Assembly: GCF_022347285.1 (NCBI RefSeq)
Contig: NZ_JAKRND010000019.1
Span: 1-45,249, forward strand
Direction of reading: 5' to 3'
DNA from: Corynebacterium sp. ACRPH
GTDB taxonomy: Bacteria > Actinomycetota > Actinomycetes > Mycobacteriales > Mycobacteriaceae
Length of the DNA stretch: 45,249 nucleotides
Shown here: in pieces, positions 24,110 through 33,234 of the stretch
Numbering within the stretch: position 1 is the first letter of the stretch
Layout: each line of letters opens with the position of its first letter
The notes under the pieces: model-generated
The model's input: the letters and a program-made list of their open reading frames with translations, nothing else
Told to the model about the DNA's origin: nothing
Database searches by the model: none
Program-made: the position numbers and the translations under genes

Positions 24110-25879
24110 ATGCGGTTCGAAGCAACATCCAAACCCCTAAGCCAAATTCTCAAACTCGGCCAACACACGATCCCACGGTACCAACGACCGTACTCATGGA
24201 ATGAACTGAATGTTACAGAATTCTATAACGATCTTAGAACAAGCAACCACGGCCATTTCCTAGGGAGCATGGTCGTCAGCGTGAGCGTTGGTTCCAACAG
24301 AGAAATTGTGGATGGCCAGCAACGCCTCACCACCACCCTTATTCTACTATCAGTCCTGAGAGACGAATATAATAAACTAGACGCCCCCGGAAAGGTATGC
24401 GGAATACAAACTTATATAGAAGACCTTGACGATGACGGCAATAAAAGATACCGAATAACAAACAAAGATAATGGCGCACAACAACGACTTTTTGAGAATG
24501 TTCTAGTCCCGGAGCAGGATCGCATTTACCCTAATGGCCAGGCTCCCGACTCCAAAGAGGTTAAGGCACAAAATAAATTTAAGGAACTCATTACGCAGTC
24601 GATAAAAGGATCGGAAGATCCATTAGAAGAGCTAGACCAAATACGCGACGCTGTGCTTCGAGCTGAAGCTGTCTACATCGAAGCTGACAGTAGACAAGAT
24701 GCATTCAGTATTTTTGAAACCTTGAATGATCGCGGCCAAAGCTTGACCACAGTCGACCTAGTCAAGAATACCCTCTTTTCCAACCTACCCGAAGAGCCTG
24801 CAAATCAAGAGGAAGCACTTTGGGAAAATGTCATGAAGCTTGTCGAGGACTCCAAATACACTAAATTAGATCCCCAACAATTCCTTTATTACCATTGGAA
24901 TTCGATCGCACAAAGTTCGCAACCTTCTAACGACCCAATCGAAGAGAAGAGGATCACAAGATCACTACAAAGCATGTTAGAAACGGCAGACAGTGCCCGA
25001 AAGGAAAGCCTTAGCCGTTCAATCCTAACCGACATGCTGACTTCAGCAAAGATATTCCATGCTCTGAACAACACGTTGGGCAGCAATGGTTCATCCCACG
25101 ATTGGAAGGTTATTGCTGACGAACTAGATCAACATGGCAAGTGGACACGTCAAAGATACGACGCTATAACCCGTCAATTATACGGGATCTTAGTCACCGA
25201 AGCTACCCAACCATATATGTTGCTACTTTCTTTACTCCGAAAGTATTTTGAGAATGACTGGTTTAAGACAAAGGTCCTACTAGAATTCCTTGAAAACGTG
25301 CGGAACTATCAGTTCCGATGGTCAATTTCCCAGCGCTCTTCCACCTCAACACACAGAAAAATCTATCGAAGGGCGGCAACCGCAGTTTCTTTAGCTCGGA
25401 ATATCGATGATATCAGGAATGCACGACTCGAGTTTGAGAAAGGATCCAGGAAGGCTGTTACAGATAAGCAGTTCTCTACGGGCCTAGAGAAACTGAGCTA
25501 CTCTAGTAACAAAAGTAAGTACCTATTCAGGATTAGATACATACTTGAGGAAATAGCTCGATCCAATGTCAACTGCAGTTTGGATTTTTCCACACAACAA
25601 TCGATCGAACATATAGAGCCCCAAGGGAGCAAATCAGAACTAAGTAGACGAAACGCATGGGTGTTTAAGTTAGGTAACCTTATGCTACTGCCAGGTAAGG
25701 TAAATAACGAACTTCGGAATGATGATTTTGAGAGCAAATCGCAAGTTTTAAGCGAATATATCCTTGACAACGACAAGGTTCTCCAGAGAGCAGTCGAAAC
25801 TGGTCAATGGAATAACAAACTTGCCCGAGAAAGACAAGAGGAATTAATCGGGTTGGCATGTGAGATCTGGTCAGCATAA
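24110..25879 (+). CDS. DUF262-DUF1524 protein (GmrSD / type IV restriction-like)
   Basis: A 589-residue single-chain protein. N-terminal DUF262 (GmrS-like) motifs: IPRYQRPYSW at 21-30, IVDGQQRLTT at 66-75 and FETLNDRGQSLTTVDLVKNTLF near 205-226. C-terminal DUF1524 (GmrD-like HNH nuclease): SIEHIEPQG with His501, then FKLGNLMLLPGKVNNELRND with Asn523 and NNEL. GmrSD-type enzymes couple NTP hydrolysis in DUF262 to cleavage of modified phage DNA by the HNH domain. The gene is AT-rich and codon use differs strongly from the chromosome, so it was probably acquired. It stands alone without a methylase, as expected for a modification-dependent enzyme. Upstream is gene-free; downstream is IS debris. 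Confidence 0.88.
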   Translation: MRFEATSKPLSQILKLGQHTIPRYQRPYSWNELNVTEFYNDLRTSNHGHFLGSMVVSVSVGSNREIVDGQQRLTTTLILLSVLRDEYNKLDAPGKVCGIQTYIEDLDDDGNKRYRITNKDNGAQQRLFENVLVPEQDRIYPNGQAPDSKEVKAQNKFKELITQSIKGSEDPLEELDQIRDAVLRAEAVYIEADSRQDAFSIFETLNDRGQSLTTVDLVKNTLFSNLPEEPANQEEALWENVMKLVEDSKYTKLDPQQFLYYHWNSIAQSSQPSNDPIEEKRITRSLQSMLETADSARKESLSRSILTDMLTSAKIFHALNNTLGSNGSSHDWKVIADELDQHGKWTRQRYDAITRQLYGILVTEATQPYMLLLSLLRKYFENDWFKTKVLLEFLENVRNYQFRWSISQRSSTSTHRKIYRRAATAVSLARNIDDIRNARLEFEKGSRKAVTDKQFSTGLEKLSYSSNKSKYLFRIRYILEEIARSNVNCSLDFSTQQSIEHIEPQGSKSELSRRNAWVFKLGNLMLLPGKVNNELRNDDFESKSQVLSEYILDNDKVLQRAVETGQWNNKLARERQEELIGLACEIWSA

Positions 25880-26378
25880 CGGTAACCCGGCACTATGGAT
25901 CTGAAAGTTTGGTTATTTGCACGGACTAATACATTTTATTTGTAAGCCCTACAGATTTTCCCCTTTTCCTGAGTTGGATCTCATTCAGGTTTGTGCCCTT
26001 TAGCATGGTGTATCTGTAACCCGTAATATGTCTCGTGTCAGTGCGCATGAGGGCGACCACCGTGGATACCTTTCGAATCAACTTTTACCCATTTTCAAAA
26101 AGAATGCACCCACGATACCCGCTGCTTCTTATTTAATCGCCCGACTGCTTATCTCGAAAAGCTGCTGCCCCAGGTCTCCTTAGATTTGCTGTGCCAGATG
26201 CTCGGCGACTTCATTAACCGGATTCTTTCTGCCCTAGCTGACAGCGCCTGCGGTGCCGGGTGCGCCACCGTCTCACCACACAACGAACCAACACCCGTAA
26301 CGGATACCGCCACGGCCAAACCGACCCCTAAGTCGGTTCCATTGACGTAGCCATCCCCAAACTGCACATCGGGACATT
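25880..26378. other. 499-bp gene-free stretch before the IS cluster
   Basis: No convincing gene is present. A 50-codon plus-strand frame at 26198-26350 lacks a ribosome binding site. No terminator with a T tract was seen after the DUF262 gene. The stretch probably holds remnants between the acquired gene and the nested IS elements. Confidence 0.5.
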
Positions 26379-26605
26379 TGAAGCGCCCTGGATTTATAGT
26401 TCCGTTTCTTTTATGGCTCTGTGTTGATGGGGTCGGTGAGCTAGTACTCGGTTTCCACTTCCTGGGGTGTCGAGGTCCAACGCTTCGTGAAAACGCTGGG
26501 TGTGCCACCATGGAACCCACCGCAAGGTGGCCAGTTCGACTTCTCCGACCGACGTCCACGGACTGTGCGCATGGATTAATTCCGCTTTGTAGAGACCGTT
26601 AATCG
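26379..26605 (-). mobile_element. IS3-family remnant (right end), cut by ISL3
   Basis: The minus strand encodes a decayed orfB C-terminus (NGLYKAELIHAHSPWTSVG, then LATLRWVPWWHTQRFHEAL). It parallels NGLYKTELIYPHRPWTSVG of the intact IS3 at 27963-29267. The end TGAAGCGCCCTGG at 26379-26391 matches the terminal repeat of that element. The coding part is interrupted after DLDTP by a frame change. It stops at 26605, where the ISL3 terminal repeat begins. Confidence 0.8.
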
Positions 26606-27962
26606 GCCCTTCCAGTTTTAGAGTGCGTTGATTTTGTCCTGTAGTTGTCCGGAGTGGATCAGGCACCGCAAAATGTAGTGGTTGAGGTTTTTGAATCCTA
26701 GGGCGATGCCACGTAGGTGTTCGAGTCTGCCGTTGATTGCCTCGACGGGGCCGTTGGATGCACCGATATCAAAGTAGGCAAGCACATCTTTGCGTCGACG
26801 CCACAGGGTGCGTCCCAGTTGAGCGAGCTCTTCTAAGCCTTTTGGTAATCCTTTACGCAGGGTGTGGATGATGCGTTCCATGAGCTCTTTGCCTTCCGAT
26901 TTCTTCGGATGCGCGTACGCTGCGATCATGTCTTGGTAGAGCAACCACGTTACTTCTAGGGCCACGTAGTCGTCATCGGTGGCCCACAACATTTCTCAGC
27001 GTTGCTTTTGCCGCTCGGTAAGATAGTTCGTCCTGGTCAACAGGGTGCGCCGGTGCTTATACAGCGGGTCATCTTTGCGTCCGCGGCGCCCAGTGGTCTC
27101 GCGTTGGAGTCTTTGTCGGCAACTGGTGAGCTTGTCGGCTGCCAGATGCACTACATGGAAAGGGTCCATGACTTTGTCCGCCTGTGGTAGTTGCTCCTCG
27201 ACTGCGGTGGCATATCCGGTGAACCCATCCATGGTCACTACCTGTATCTGCTCCCGGAAGCTGGGGTTGCGTTCCTTAAGCCACCCGCTGAGCACGTCTG
27301 CGGACCTGCCCGGTCGCATGTCTAACAAACGTGCAGGCCCACGCCCGTCCACCAGCGGGGTGAGGTCAACGAGTATGGTCACCAGGTTTGATGCCTGGCC
27401 TGGTTTTCTGGTGTGTTTCCATACATGTTCATCGACTCCGAGGACGCGAACCCCGTCTAGGTGGCAGGGGTCGCCGTAGACAAGCTGGCGGCAGGCGTTC
27501 AGTGCGACTTTATTGACCAGGTCCCAGCCCACACCGAGTGCTTTGGCGGTAGCTGACACACTCATCCGGTCAATAGCAAGGCGTTGCAAGATCCAGCGGG
27601 TAACCCGGTCAGTGAGCTTGGCGCCGTCATCAGCGCAGGTTAAAGATTCTTGGAAGATCTTTCTCTTACATGAGGCGGCTGTGCACCGGAATCTAGGGAC
27701 TTTTACGGCAGCCTAGTGGGAAATCCAACAACAGGAAGATCAACGAGTCGACGGGTGATGTGGTCGCGCAGCATTCCTTGCTGTCCGCAGTCCGGGCACA
27801 CGCCGATAACGGTTACTGGCGTGGCCTCAATGATGGTCAGCGGTCCGGCATCAGCGGCACCGGTGATGGCAAGCCCGATTTCCGCGGTACGGCAGATAAT
27901 GTCGGCGACGAGGTTTCCAGTAGGCTTCACAGTACGGGTCCCTGGTGGGTTTAGATGGTTGT
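26606..27962 (-). mobile_element. ISL3-family element (IS31831-like), defective
   Basis: The right terminal repeat begins GGCCCTTCCAGTTTT at 26606, close to the GGCTCTTCCG ends of IS31831. The transposase runs leftward from a GTG at 27930. Only 32 bp separate this start from the neighbouring IS3 element, whereas IS31831 has over 100 bp plus a repeat there, so the left end was removed when the IS3 arrived. The transposase is also broken in two places. Confidence 0.82.
26618..27930 (-). pseudogene. ISL3-family transposase, frameshift and nonsense
   Basis: The N-terminal zinc-finger part (VKPTGNLVADIICRTAEIG, then CPDCGQQG) is followed by a frameshift near 27705, just after VVGFPTRLP. The next frame continues KVPRFRCTAASCKRKIFQ and then the DDE core (LGVDEHVWK, VVTMDGFTGYA). 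At 26996-26998 a TGA replaces the leucine codon expected between QKQR and EMLWATDDD. The last part, with SNGPVEAINGRLEHLRGIALG (catalytic Glu) and the terminal QDKINAL, remains in frame. Relatives such as IS31831 have one continuous frame of about 435 residues. The element cannot make a full transposase without readthrough. Confidence 0.87.
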
Positions 27963-28013
27963 GTGAAGTGTCCTGGGTTTAGTTCCGATCATTTCTAGAG
28001 AAGGATTGGAATC

Positions 28014-28331
28014 ATGCCAAGGCAGTACAGTGACGAGTTCAAGGCCAAGGCAGTGCGTTTGGCTGAAGACCTCGTTGAGCTCGAAGGGTGCTCGAAATGG
28101 GGTGCAGCCGTAGAGATCGGTGAAAAGCTCGGCATTCCAGCGCACACGCTCAACGACTGGTTGAAGCCGAATATGGCCTCGTCCGATGTTGAGATTGGCG
28201 CCGGCGAGTCAACGGCTGACGAAGTGAAGCGGCTCCGGAAAGAGGTTAAGGAGCTACGCAGGGCTAATGAGATCTTGAAAACCGCGTCAGCTTTTTTCGC
28301 GGCGGAACTCGACCGTCCCACCAGAAGATGA
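28014..28331 (+). CDS. IS3-family OrfA (transposase HTH subunit)
   Basis: A 105-residue protein with HTH_Tnp_1 (MPRQYSDEFKAKAVRLAED, then GEKLGIPAHTLNDWL) and a coiled-coil leucine zipper (VKRLRKEVKELRRANEILKTA). AGAAGGATTGG lies before the ATG. The sequence GCTTTTTTCG near 28289 is a slippery run at which a -1 frameshift would fuse OrfA to OrfB into the active transposase, as known for IS3 elements. It overlaps orfB at ATGA (28328-28331). Confidence 0.9.
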   Translation: MPRQYSDEFKAKAVRLAEDLVELEGCSKWGAAVEIGEKLGIPAHTLNDWLKPNMASSDVEIGAGESTADEVKRLRKEVKELRRANEILKTASAFFAAELDRPTRR

Positions 28332-29242
28332 TCGAATACATCGATGCGTATCGCGATCGCTTCGGAATCGAGGCTATCTGTCGCACATTGAAAGAGACAG
28401 AATGTGGGTTCATCACCTCTCGTGGCTACCGAGCAGCGAAAACACGAACGCCGTCGGCGAGGAGTTTGTCGGATGCGCTGCTCATTTTTGAATTGGTGAG
28501 GGTCTACGAGGACAACTTCAGCGTCTACGGGGTCCGCAAGATGTGGAAGGCTATGCAGCGCGCCGGCTGGAACATCGGTCGTGATCAGACCGCGCGTTTG
28601 ATGAAGCAAGCTGGCATTCACGGCCGCAGGCGTGGCCGCACACCGATGACAACGCTTCGGGCCAACGTGCCGGATGGCCGCCCTGACCTGGTCAACCGTG
28701 ACTTCACTGCTCCCGCACCGCACCGGTTGTGGGTCGTTGACATCACCTATGTGCGCACCTTGTCTGGTTTTGCCTACACCGCGTTTATCACCGATGTGTA
28801 CTCCAGGAAGATCGTCGGTGTGGCGACTCGGGCGAGCATGCGTACCGATGAACTTCCGCTGGAGGCCTTTGAGCACGCCCTGTATCACGCTGGTGATCTT
28901 CGCTCAGAAGGGCTTGTCCACCACAGTGACCGCGGCTTGCAATATGTGTCGATCCGTTACGGTGAAGCGCTCGCCCTGGCGGGTATCGATCCATCTGTCG
29001 GCACCGTTGGCGACTCCTATGACAACGCGTTGGCTGAAACGGTCAACGGGCTCTACAAAACAGAGCTGATTTATCCCCACCGGCCGTGGACATCGGTCGG
29101 TGAAGTCGAGATCGCCACCCTTCGCTGGGTGCACTGGTGGAACAACCAGCGACTTCATCAATCCCTGGGATATATCACTCCACAGGAGATGGAGGACGCC
29201 TACTATCAACGATCAGGCGCTCAAACGTTGGGCGTTAAATAA
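28328..29242 (+). CDS. IS3-family OrfB (transposase catalytic subunit)
   Basis: A 304-residue protein with an HTH_21 region (VYEDNFSVYGVRKMWKAMQR) and an rve integrase core. The DDE residues are in WVVDITYVRT, HHSDRGLQYVS and NALAETVNGLYKTEL (D, D, E). All conserved elements are intact, so the element may still be mobile. Translation as a separate protein from the overlapping ATG, or as an OrfAB fusion by -1 frameshift, are both expected for the family. Confidence 0.9.
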   Translation: MIEYIDAYRDRFGIEAICRTLKETECGFITSRGYRAAKTRTPSARSLSDALLIFELVRVYEDNFSVYGVRKMWKAMQRAGWNIGRDQTARLMKQAGIHGRRRGRTPMTTLRANVPDGRPDLVNRDFTAPAPHRLWVVDITYVRTLSGFAYTAFITDVYSRKIVGVATRASMRTDELPLEAFEHALYHAGDLRSEGLVHHSDRGLQYVSIRYGEALALAGIDPSVGTVGDSYDNALAETVNGLYKTELIYPHRPWTSVGEVEIATLRWVHWWNNQRLHQSLGYITPQEMEDAYYQRSGAQTLGVK

Positions 29243-29300
29243 GCGGAACGAAAACCAGGACGCTTCACCTTTTGTCCTTTAACCCGATTAAACGGCGAAA

Positions 29301-29322
29301 AGCACGACCCGAAAGCCGTGCT
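29301..29322 (-). terminator. Intrinsic terminator downstream of tRNA-Glu
   Basis: On the minus strand AGCACGGCTTTCGGGTCGTGCT folds into a hairpin (arms AGCACG / CGTGCT) followed by TTTTC. It lies 9 bp past the 3' end of tRNA-Glu. The arms are symmetric, so it could also act on the plus strand (followed by AAAAATTT). Confidence 0.7.
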
Positions 29323-29331
29323 AAAAATTTG

Positions 29332-29404
29332 TACCCCGTACGGGATTTGAACCCGTGTTACCGGCGTGAGAGGCCGGCGTCCTAGGCCGCTAGACGAACG
29401 GGGC
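29332..29404 (-). tRNA. tRNA-Glu (anticodon CTC)
   Basis: A 73-base tRNA with acceptor arms GCCCCGT / ACGGGGT (first pair G-U), anticodon stem CCGGC / GCCGG with loop CTCTCAC (anticodon CTC), and a T arm around GGGTTCAAATCCC. The CCA end is not encoded. The low-GC, IS-rich segment lies directly downstream of its 3' end. tRNA 3' ends are common integration sites, but no repeated tRNA 3' fragment was found. Confidence 0.95.
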
Positions 29405-29595
29405 ATTGTTCGTGCGTTGCGTTACTTGCGAACGAAAGGTAACTCTACACAGTAGTTCCTTTTCCTGCCTAATCCGCAGGTGACGCACTGTTTCTTGTCG
29501 TTTATGCGTTCCTTGCGCATATCTAAAGAAACTATGACGCTACCACGCCGCGGCCTGCCACAAAAACGCCTATCACCAGGTATCTTCAATAACTG

Positions 29596-30753
29596 ATGAG
29601 TGTTGAAGATTCCCCGGACGAGCATCCCGCCGACGAACGCATCGTTCCCACCCTCGGTGGGCAGGTTACTCCGGCACTGTCATCCGAGACTTATCACGAG
29701 GAAGTCGTGCGGGAGCACCGCTGGCTGGATCCTTCCACGTGGAAGGTGATCGCCAAGCGCCTCTACTTTGAGATCTTCTTCAACGCACTGTTCGACAAGG
29801 GCGCCACGCTGAGCTTCTTCACCCTGCTCACCGGGCTGCCAACCCTGCTGGCCTTCTACGCAATCACCACGCTGGTGCTCGACCAGAACCGAGACCAGGT
29901 CACGGCCCTCACCGACGAGTTCATCGCGGAGAACATTCCCGATAACTTCCAAAGCAATGCCCAAACCGTGGTCTCCACGGTCATCGGCTCCACGGAGCAA
30001 TCCATCACCATGTTGGTGATCAGCGTGCTGTTCGCCTTGTTCTCCTCCTCCGCATACGTTCGCGCGTTTTCCCGTATGGCCAACGAAATGTATGGGCGGC
30101 GCGAAGGCCGCAGCCTCGTCAGAACCTGGGCGGCTATGTGGGGAATCACCTTGGTCTTGGTAATCGGACTGGTCTTCATCGCAGGCGCATACTTCCTGCG
30201 CGAAGACATCGCCCGGCCACTGCTAGACAAGATTGCCGAGCCCCTGAACTGGCAGGGATTCACTACTTTCGTCTTAGAGCATTTCCTGCCGGTCTGGCAG
30301 TACGTCCGCTGGCCGGTGATTGTCTTCGTCGCGGTAATACTCCTCGCCATCCTCTATAACGGCGCCCCCAACGTGCGCTTCGGGCGCATCCGGTGGCTAA
30401 CAGTCGGTTCCGCGTTCGCGCTAATCAGCATCACCATCGTTGGCCTGCTGCTGCGGGTCTACCTGAACAACTTCGGCTACGTGGGCCTCTATGGTGCCCT
30501 GGGCGGCATCATTGTCGGCCTCATCGGCTTGGTGATCAGCAACTCCCTGCTGCTCCTCGGCGTGAAGCTGGACGCGGAGATCGCCCGCACGCGCGAACTG
30601 CAGGCCGGTTTGCACTCCGAGCACATCATCCAGGTGCCGCCCCGCTCCTCCGCTGCGGTGGAGGGCTTCAGCCAACTCCACGGCCGCATCGAGGAGCAGG
30701 CCGCGCAGCTGCGAACCGAATCGGCGTCAAAAGAACAGCCCAAAGAACCCTAA
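29596..30753 (+). CDS. YihY/BrkB-family membrane protein
   Basis: A 385-residue inner-membrane protein with about six hydrophobic segments: near FFTLLTGLPTLLAFYAITTL, MLVISVLFALFSSSAYV, GITLVLVIGLVFIAGAYFL, WPVIVFVAVILLAILYNGAP, VGSAFALISITIVGLLL and GGIIVGLIGLVISNSLLLLG. Conserved family features are FDKGATLSFFTLL, YVRAFSRMANEMYGR and ILYNGAPN. Cytoplasmic tails are charged. The function of this family (once called RNase BN by mistake, also BrkB) is unsettled. TATCTT lies 9 nt upstream of ATG with no ribosome binding site, so it is probably leaderless. glgP follows after 56 bp with its own promoter. Confidence 0.87.
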   Translation: MSVEDSPDEHPADERIVPTLGGQVTPALSSETYHEEVVREHRWLDPSTWKVIAKRLYFEIFFNALFDKGATLSFFTLLTGLPTLLAFYAITTLVLDQNRDQVTALTDEFIAENIPDNFQSNAQTVVSTVIGSTEQSITMLVISVLFALFSSSAYVRAFSRMANEMYGRREGRSLVRTWAAMWGITLVLVIGLVFIAGAYFLREDIARPLLDKIAEPLNWQGFTTFVLEHFLPVWQYVRWPVIVFVAVILLAILYNGAPNVRFGRIRWLTVGSAFALISITIVGLLLRVYLNNFGYVGLYGALGGIIVGLIGLVISNSLLLLGVKLDAEIARTRELQAGLHSEHIIQVPPRSSAAVEGFSQLHGRIEEQAAQLRTESASKEQPKEP

Positions 30754-30809
30754 CCCCCGCCCCTCGCCCGACCAGCGAGTTCCCCGCCGGCACCATAGAA
30801 TCAGTACCT

Positions 30810-33191
30810 ATGAGCCACGAACTGAACTCCACCACCGTTGGCGGCCACGTCCGCGCCGCCGCCGGCACCAACCCCGAGCACGCTTCCACCCGCAAGTTCT
30901 GGACGGGACTGTCCCGCAACATCCAAGAACGCATCGCCGACGATTGGGAGCGCACCCGCCAGACCTACAACGCCACCCGCCAGCAGCACTACTTCTCCGC
31001 GGAGTTCCTCATGGGCCGCGCGCTGCTGAATAACCTCACCAACCTCGGCCTGGTGGAGGAGGCTCAGGCCGCCTCCCGCGAGCTCGGCCACGAGCTCACC
31101 GACGTCCTGGAAGTGGAAAACGATGCCGCCCTGGGCAACGGTGGCCTGGGCCGCCTGGCCGCTTGCTTCCTGGATTCCGCCGTCACCCAGGATTACCCCG
31201 TCACCGGCTACGGCATCCTCTACCGCTATGGCCTGTTCCGCCAGTCCTTCGACAACGGCTTCCAGGTCGAGCGCCCGGACCCGTGGCGCGAAGAGGAATA
31301 CCCCTTCACCATCCGCCGCGCCTCCGACCAGCTGATCGTGCACTTCGACGACATGAAGGTCCGCGCGATCCCCTACGACATGCCCATCACCGGCTACGGC
31401 ACCCACAACGTGGGCACCCTGCGCCTGTGGAAGGCCGAGCCGTGGGAGGAGTTCGACTACGACGCTTTCAACTCCCAGCACTTCACCGAGGCCATCATCG
31501 AGCGCGAGCGCGTCAGCGACATCTGCCGTGTGCTCTACCCGAACGACACAACCTACGAGGGCAAGAAGCTGCGCGTGCGCCAGCAGTACTTCTTCACCTC
31601 TGCCTCCCTGCAGGCGATGATCCGCAGCCATCTGGCCCACCACGGGGATCTAAAGAACTTCGCTGACTACCACTCCGTGCAGCTGAACGATACCCACCCG
31701 GTGCTGGCCATCCCGGAGCTCATGCGCCTGCTGATGGACGAGCACGGCATGGGCTGGGAGGAAGCCTGGGAGATCGTCTCCAACACCTTCGCCTACACCA
31801 ACCACACTGTCCTCACCGAAGCCCTGGAGCAGTGGGATCAGCAGATCTTCCAGCAGCTGTTCTGGCGAGTCTGGGAGATCATCGCCGAGATCGACCGTCG
31901 CTTCCGCATCGAACGCTCGGCGGAGGGCATTGATGGCGTCACCATCCAAAGAATGGCCCCGATCCAACACGGTGTGGTGCACATGGCGTGGATCGCCTGC
32001 TACGCCGCGTACTCCATCAACGGCGTGGCCGCACTGCACACGGAGATCATCAAACGCGATACCCTCGGCGATTGGCACGCGCTGTGGCCAGAGAAGTTCA
32101 ACAACAAGACCAACGGTGTTACGCCGCGCCGCTGGCTGCGGATGATTAACCCTCGCCTGTCTGCGCTACTTACTCGCCTTTCGGGTGGTGACGCCTGGGT
32201 CACCGACCTCGACAATCTCAAGGAACTGCGCAGCTACGCCTCCGACGAGAGCGTCATGCAGGAACTCCGCGAGATCAAGGCTGCCAACAAGCACGACTTT
32301 GCCGAGTGGATCGCCGAGCGCCAGGGTGTGGTGATCGACCCGGATTCCATCTTCGACGTGCAGATCAAGCGCCTGCACGAGTACAAGCGCCAGCTGCTGA
32401 ATGCCCTGTACGTGCTGGACCTGTACTTCCGTATCAAGGAGGACCACCAGCGCGGTTTGCCGCCGCGCACCGTCATCTTCGGTGCGAAGGCCGCGCCGGG
32501 ATACACGCGGGCGAAGGCCATCATTAAGCTAATCAACGCGATCGCGGATCTGGTGAACAACGATCCGGTGGTTTCCCCGCTGCTGAAGGTCGTGTTCGTG
32601 GAGAACTACAACGTCTCCCCCGCCGAGCACATCCTGCCGGCCGCCGATATTTCGGAGCAGATCTCTACCGCGGGTAAGGAAGCCTCGGGTACCTCCAACA
32701 TGAAGTTCATGATGAACGGCGCACTGACGCTAGGCACCATGGACGGCGCGAACGTAGAGATCGTGGATTCCGTTGGTGAGGAGAACGCCTACATCTTCGG
32801 CGCCCGCGAGGAGGAGCTGCCGGAGCTGCGCGCGGACTACAAGCCCTACGAGCTGTACGAATCCGTGCCCGGCCTCAAGCGCGCCTTGGATGCGCTGGAT
32901 AACGGCACCCTGCACGATGACTACACGGGATGGTTCTACGATCTGAAGCAGTCGCTGATTCACGGCTTCGGCGAGGACGCATCCGATACCTATTACGTGC
33001 TGGGCGACTTCGCAGACTACCGCGATGTCCGCGACCGCATGGCCGCTGACTACGCTGCGAACCCACAGGGTTGGGCACAGAAGGCATGGGTGAATATCTG
33101 CGAATCGGGACGGTTCTCCTCTGACCGGACGATCCGCGACTACGCCACTGAGGTCTGGAAGCTGCAGCCAACGCCGATCGATGGCGAATAA
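30810..33191 (+). CDS. glgP: Glycogen/maltodextrin phosphorylase
   Basis: A 793-residue GT35 enzyme that releases glucose 1-phosphate from alpha-1,4-glucans in the cytosol. The start is ATG 30810 (MSHELNSTTVGGHV), with TAGAAT 8 nt upstream, suggesting a leaderless mRNA; a longer in-frame reading upstream overlaps the YihY gene and is rejected. Motifs: QQHYFSAEFLMGRAL, LGNGGLGRLAACFLDS, VQLNDTHPVLAIPELMR, KTNGVTPRRWL and the pyridoxal-phosphate segment EASGTSNMKFMMNGALT with Lys632. The length is typical of bacterial GlgP. It stands apart from other glycogen genes. Confidence 0.96.
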   Translation: MSHELNSTTVGGHVRAAAGTNPEHASTRKFWTGLSRNIQERIADDWERTRQTYNATRQQHYFSAEFLMGRALLNNLTNLGLVEEAQAASRELGHELTDVLEVENDAALGNGGLGRLAACFLDSAVTQDYPVTGYGILYRYGLFRQSFDNGFQVERPDPWREEEYPFTIRRASDQLIVHFDDMKVRAIPYDMPITGYGTHNVGTLRLWKAEPWEEFDYDAFNSQHFTEAIIERERVSDICRVLYPNDTTYEGKKLRVRQQYFFTSASLQAMIRSHLAHHGDLKNFADYHSVQLNDTHPVLAIPELMRLLMDEHGMGWEEAWEIVSNTFAYTNHTVLTEALEQWDQQIFQQLFWRVWEIIAEIDRRFRIERSAEGIDGVTIQRMAPIQHGVVHMAWIACYAAYSINGVAALHTEIIKRDTLGDWHALWPEKFNNKTNGVTPRRWLRMINPRLSALLTRLSGGDAWVTDLDNLKELRSYASDESVMQELREIKAANKHDFAEWIAERQGVVIDPDSIFDVQIKRLHEYKRQLLNALYVLDLYFRIKEDHQRGLPPRTVIFGAKAAPGYTRAKAIIKLINAIADLVNNDPVVSPLLKVVFVENYNVSPAEHILPAADISEQISTAGKEASGTSNMKFMMNGALTLGTMDGANVEIVDSVGEENAYIFGAREEELPELRADYKPYELYESVPGLKRALDALDNGTLHDDYTGWFYDLKQSLIHGFGEDASDTYYVLGDFADYRDVRDRMAADYAANPQGWAQKAWVNICESGRFSSDRTIRDYATEVWKLQPTPIDGE

Positions 33192-33234
33192 TCATCCGCC
33201 TGCACCGGCGCAGGTCGGGGCGTCAAAAGGCGGT

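Larger units (their letters stand above)
27963..29267 (+). mobile_element. Complete IS3-family element
   Basis: Terminal inverted repeats: left at 27963-27986 beginning TGAAGTGTCCTGG, right at 29244-29267 whose inverse begins TGAAGCGTCCTGG. The 1305-bp element carries overlapping orfA and orfB with intact motifs. No clear target duplication was seen. It truncates the left end of the ISL3 element. The right end is about 65 bp from tRNA-Glu. Confidence 0.88.

Noticed and set aside
26198..26350. A 50-codon plus-strand frame beginning MLGDFINRILSALADS
   Set aside because: The amphipathic start is suggestive of a small membrane-active or porin-like peptide, but there is no ribosome binding site, no promoter and no recognised family; it lies in IS debris.
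26618..27589. Two separate ISL3 genes
   Set aside because: The two frames are in register and separated by a single stop codon within a conserved stretch; they are one broken gene.
29268..29404. Integrative element attachment site at tRNA-Glu
   Set aside because: No integrase gene and no second copy of the tRNA 3' end was found between 23684 and 29330; tRNA adjacency alone is weak evidence.
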